Positions 63,998 to 64,000 of a stretch of 64,000 bases of DNA are shown piece after piece. Source of the DNA: Picochlorum sp. 'celeri' (taxonomy: Eukaryota; Chlorophyta; Trebouxiophyceae); NCBI GenBank assembly GCA_010909725.1, contig JAACMV010000017.1, positions 1 through 64,000 of the forward strand, in the 5' to 3' direction. Below the pieces are notes generated by a model. That model had not been told where the DNA came from. It saw only the letters and a program-made list of their open reading frames with translations, and ran no database searches. Made by a program: the position numbers and the translations under genes. Each line of letters opens with the position of its first letter. Within the stretch, counting starts at the first letter, position 1.

Positions 63998-64000
63998 CAG

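Overview
The window is nuclear DNA from a photosynthetic eukaryote of the green lineage (Viridiplantae). The calls that point there are PsbP with a twin-arginine thylakoid signal, an m-type plastid thioredoxin, Tic22, a plastid L29 ribosomal protein, a catalytically dead FtsHi protease, an FAE1-type 3-ketoacyl-CoA synthase, and homologues of plant NERD1, FEY, TIO/Fused and MAP3K-epsilon. A streptophyte alga or an early-diverging green alga fits best; the species cannot be fixed from sequence alone. Genes are dense, with few, short GT-AG introns (44 to about 350 nt). About half of the 5' splice sites read GTACG.

Region 1 (1 to about 10,590) has no convincing gene and looks subtelomeric. It opens with about 2.5 degenerate CCCTA-type repeats. 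It then holds dispersed repeat blocks, a 7-copy 170-bp satellite, a 1.57-kb tandem duplication, a non-autonomous DNA transposon with 34-bp terminal inverted repeats and a TAA target duplication, and inverted repeats around an 8-bp minisatellite.

Region 2 (10,591 to 54,126) is a clean run of housekeeping genes on both strands: mitochondrial PDH E1-alpha, thioredoxin m, NERD1-like, KCS, RED/IK, BRX1, PRAI, plastid L29, FtsHi, MAP3K-epsilon, CDC45, GH9 cellulase with a PAN-like domain, importin-5, SAGA-type ubiquitin protease, HIR3/CABIN1, FCF2, fatty acid 2-hydroxylase with cytochrome b5, Tic22, MAD2, a small acidic protein and Fused/TIO. Many N-terminal targeting exons are short and were reconstructed here from splice sites and reading frame.

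Region 3 (54,144 to 59,801) holds BRE1/HUB-type E3 ligase, an LRR protein and PsbP. All three are interrupted by many single-base frame changes, best read as a local patch of consensus errors. An antisense intron of BRE1 contains the most interesting object in the window: a circularly permuted tRNA-Arg(UCG) gene. Its 3' half lies upstream of its 5' half, the B box precedes the A box, and a T5 terminator follows. A 9-bp repeat at the two outer ends records its origin from an intron-bearing tRNA.

Region 4 (60,062 to the right edge) has a FEY-type dehydrogenase, an SRSF1-type SR splicing factor and an unrecognised SWIM-like zinc-finger gene that runs off the window. The genes do not form a pathway. 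Shared themes are plastid biogenesis and photosynthesis, chromatin and cell cycle (CDC45, MAD2, BRE1, USP22-like, HIR3, Fused, MAP3K-epsilon) and RNA processing (RED, BRX1, FCF2, SR protein).
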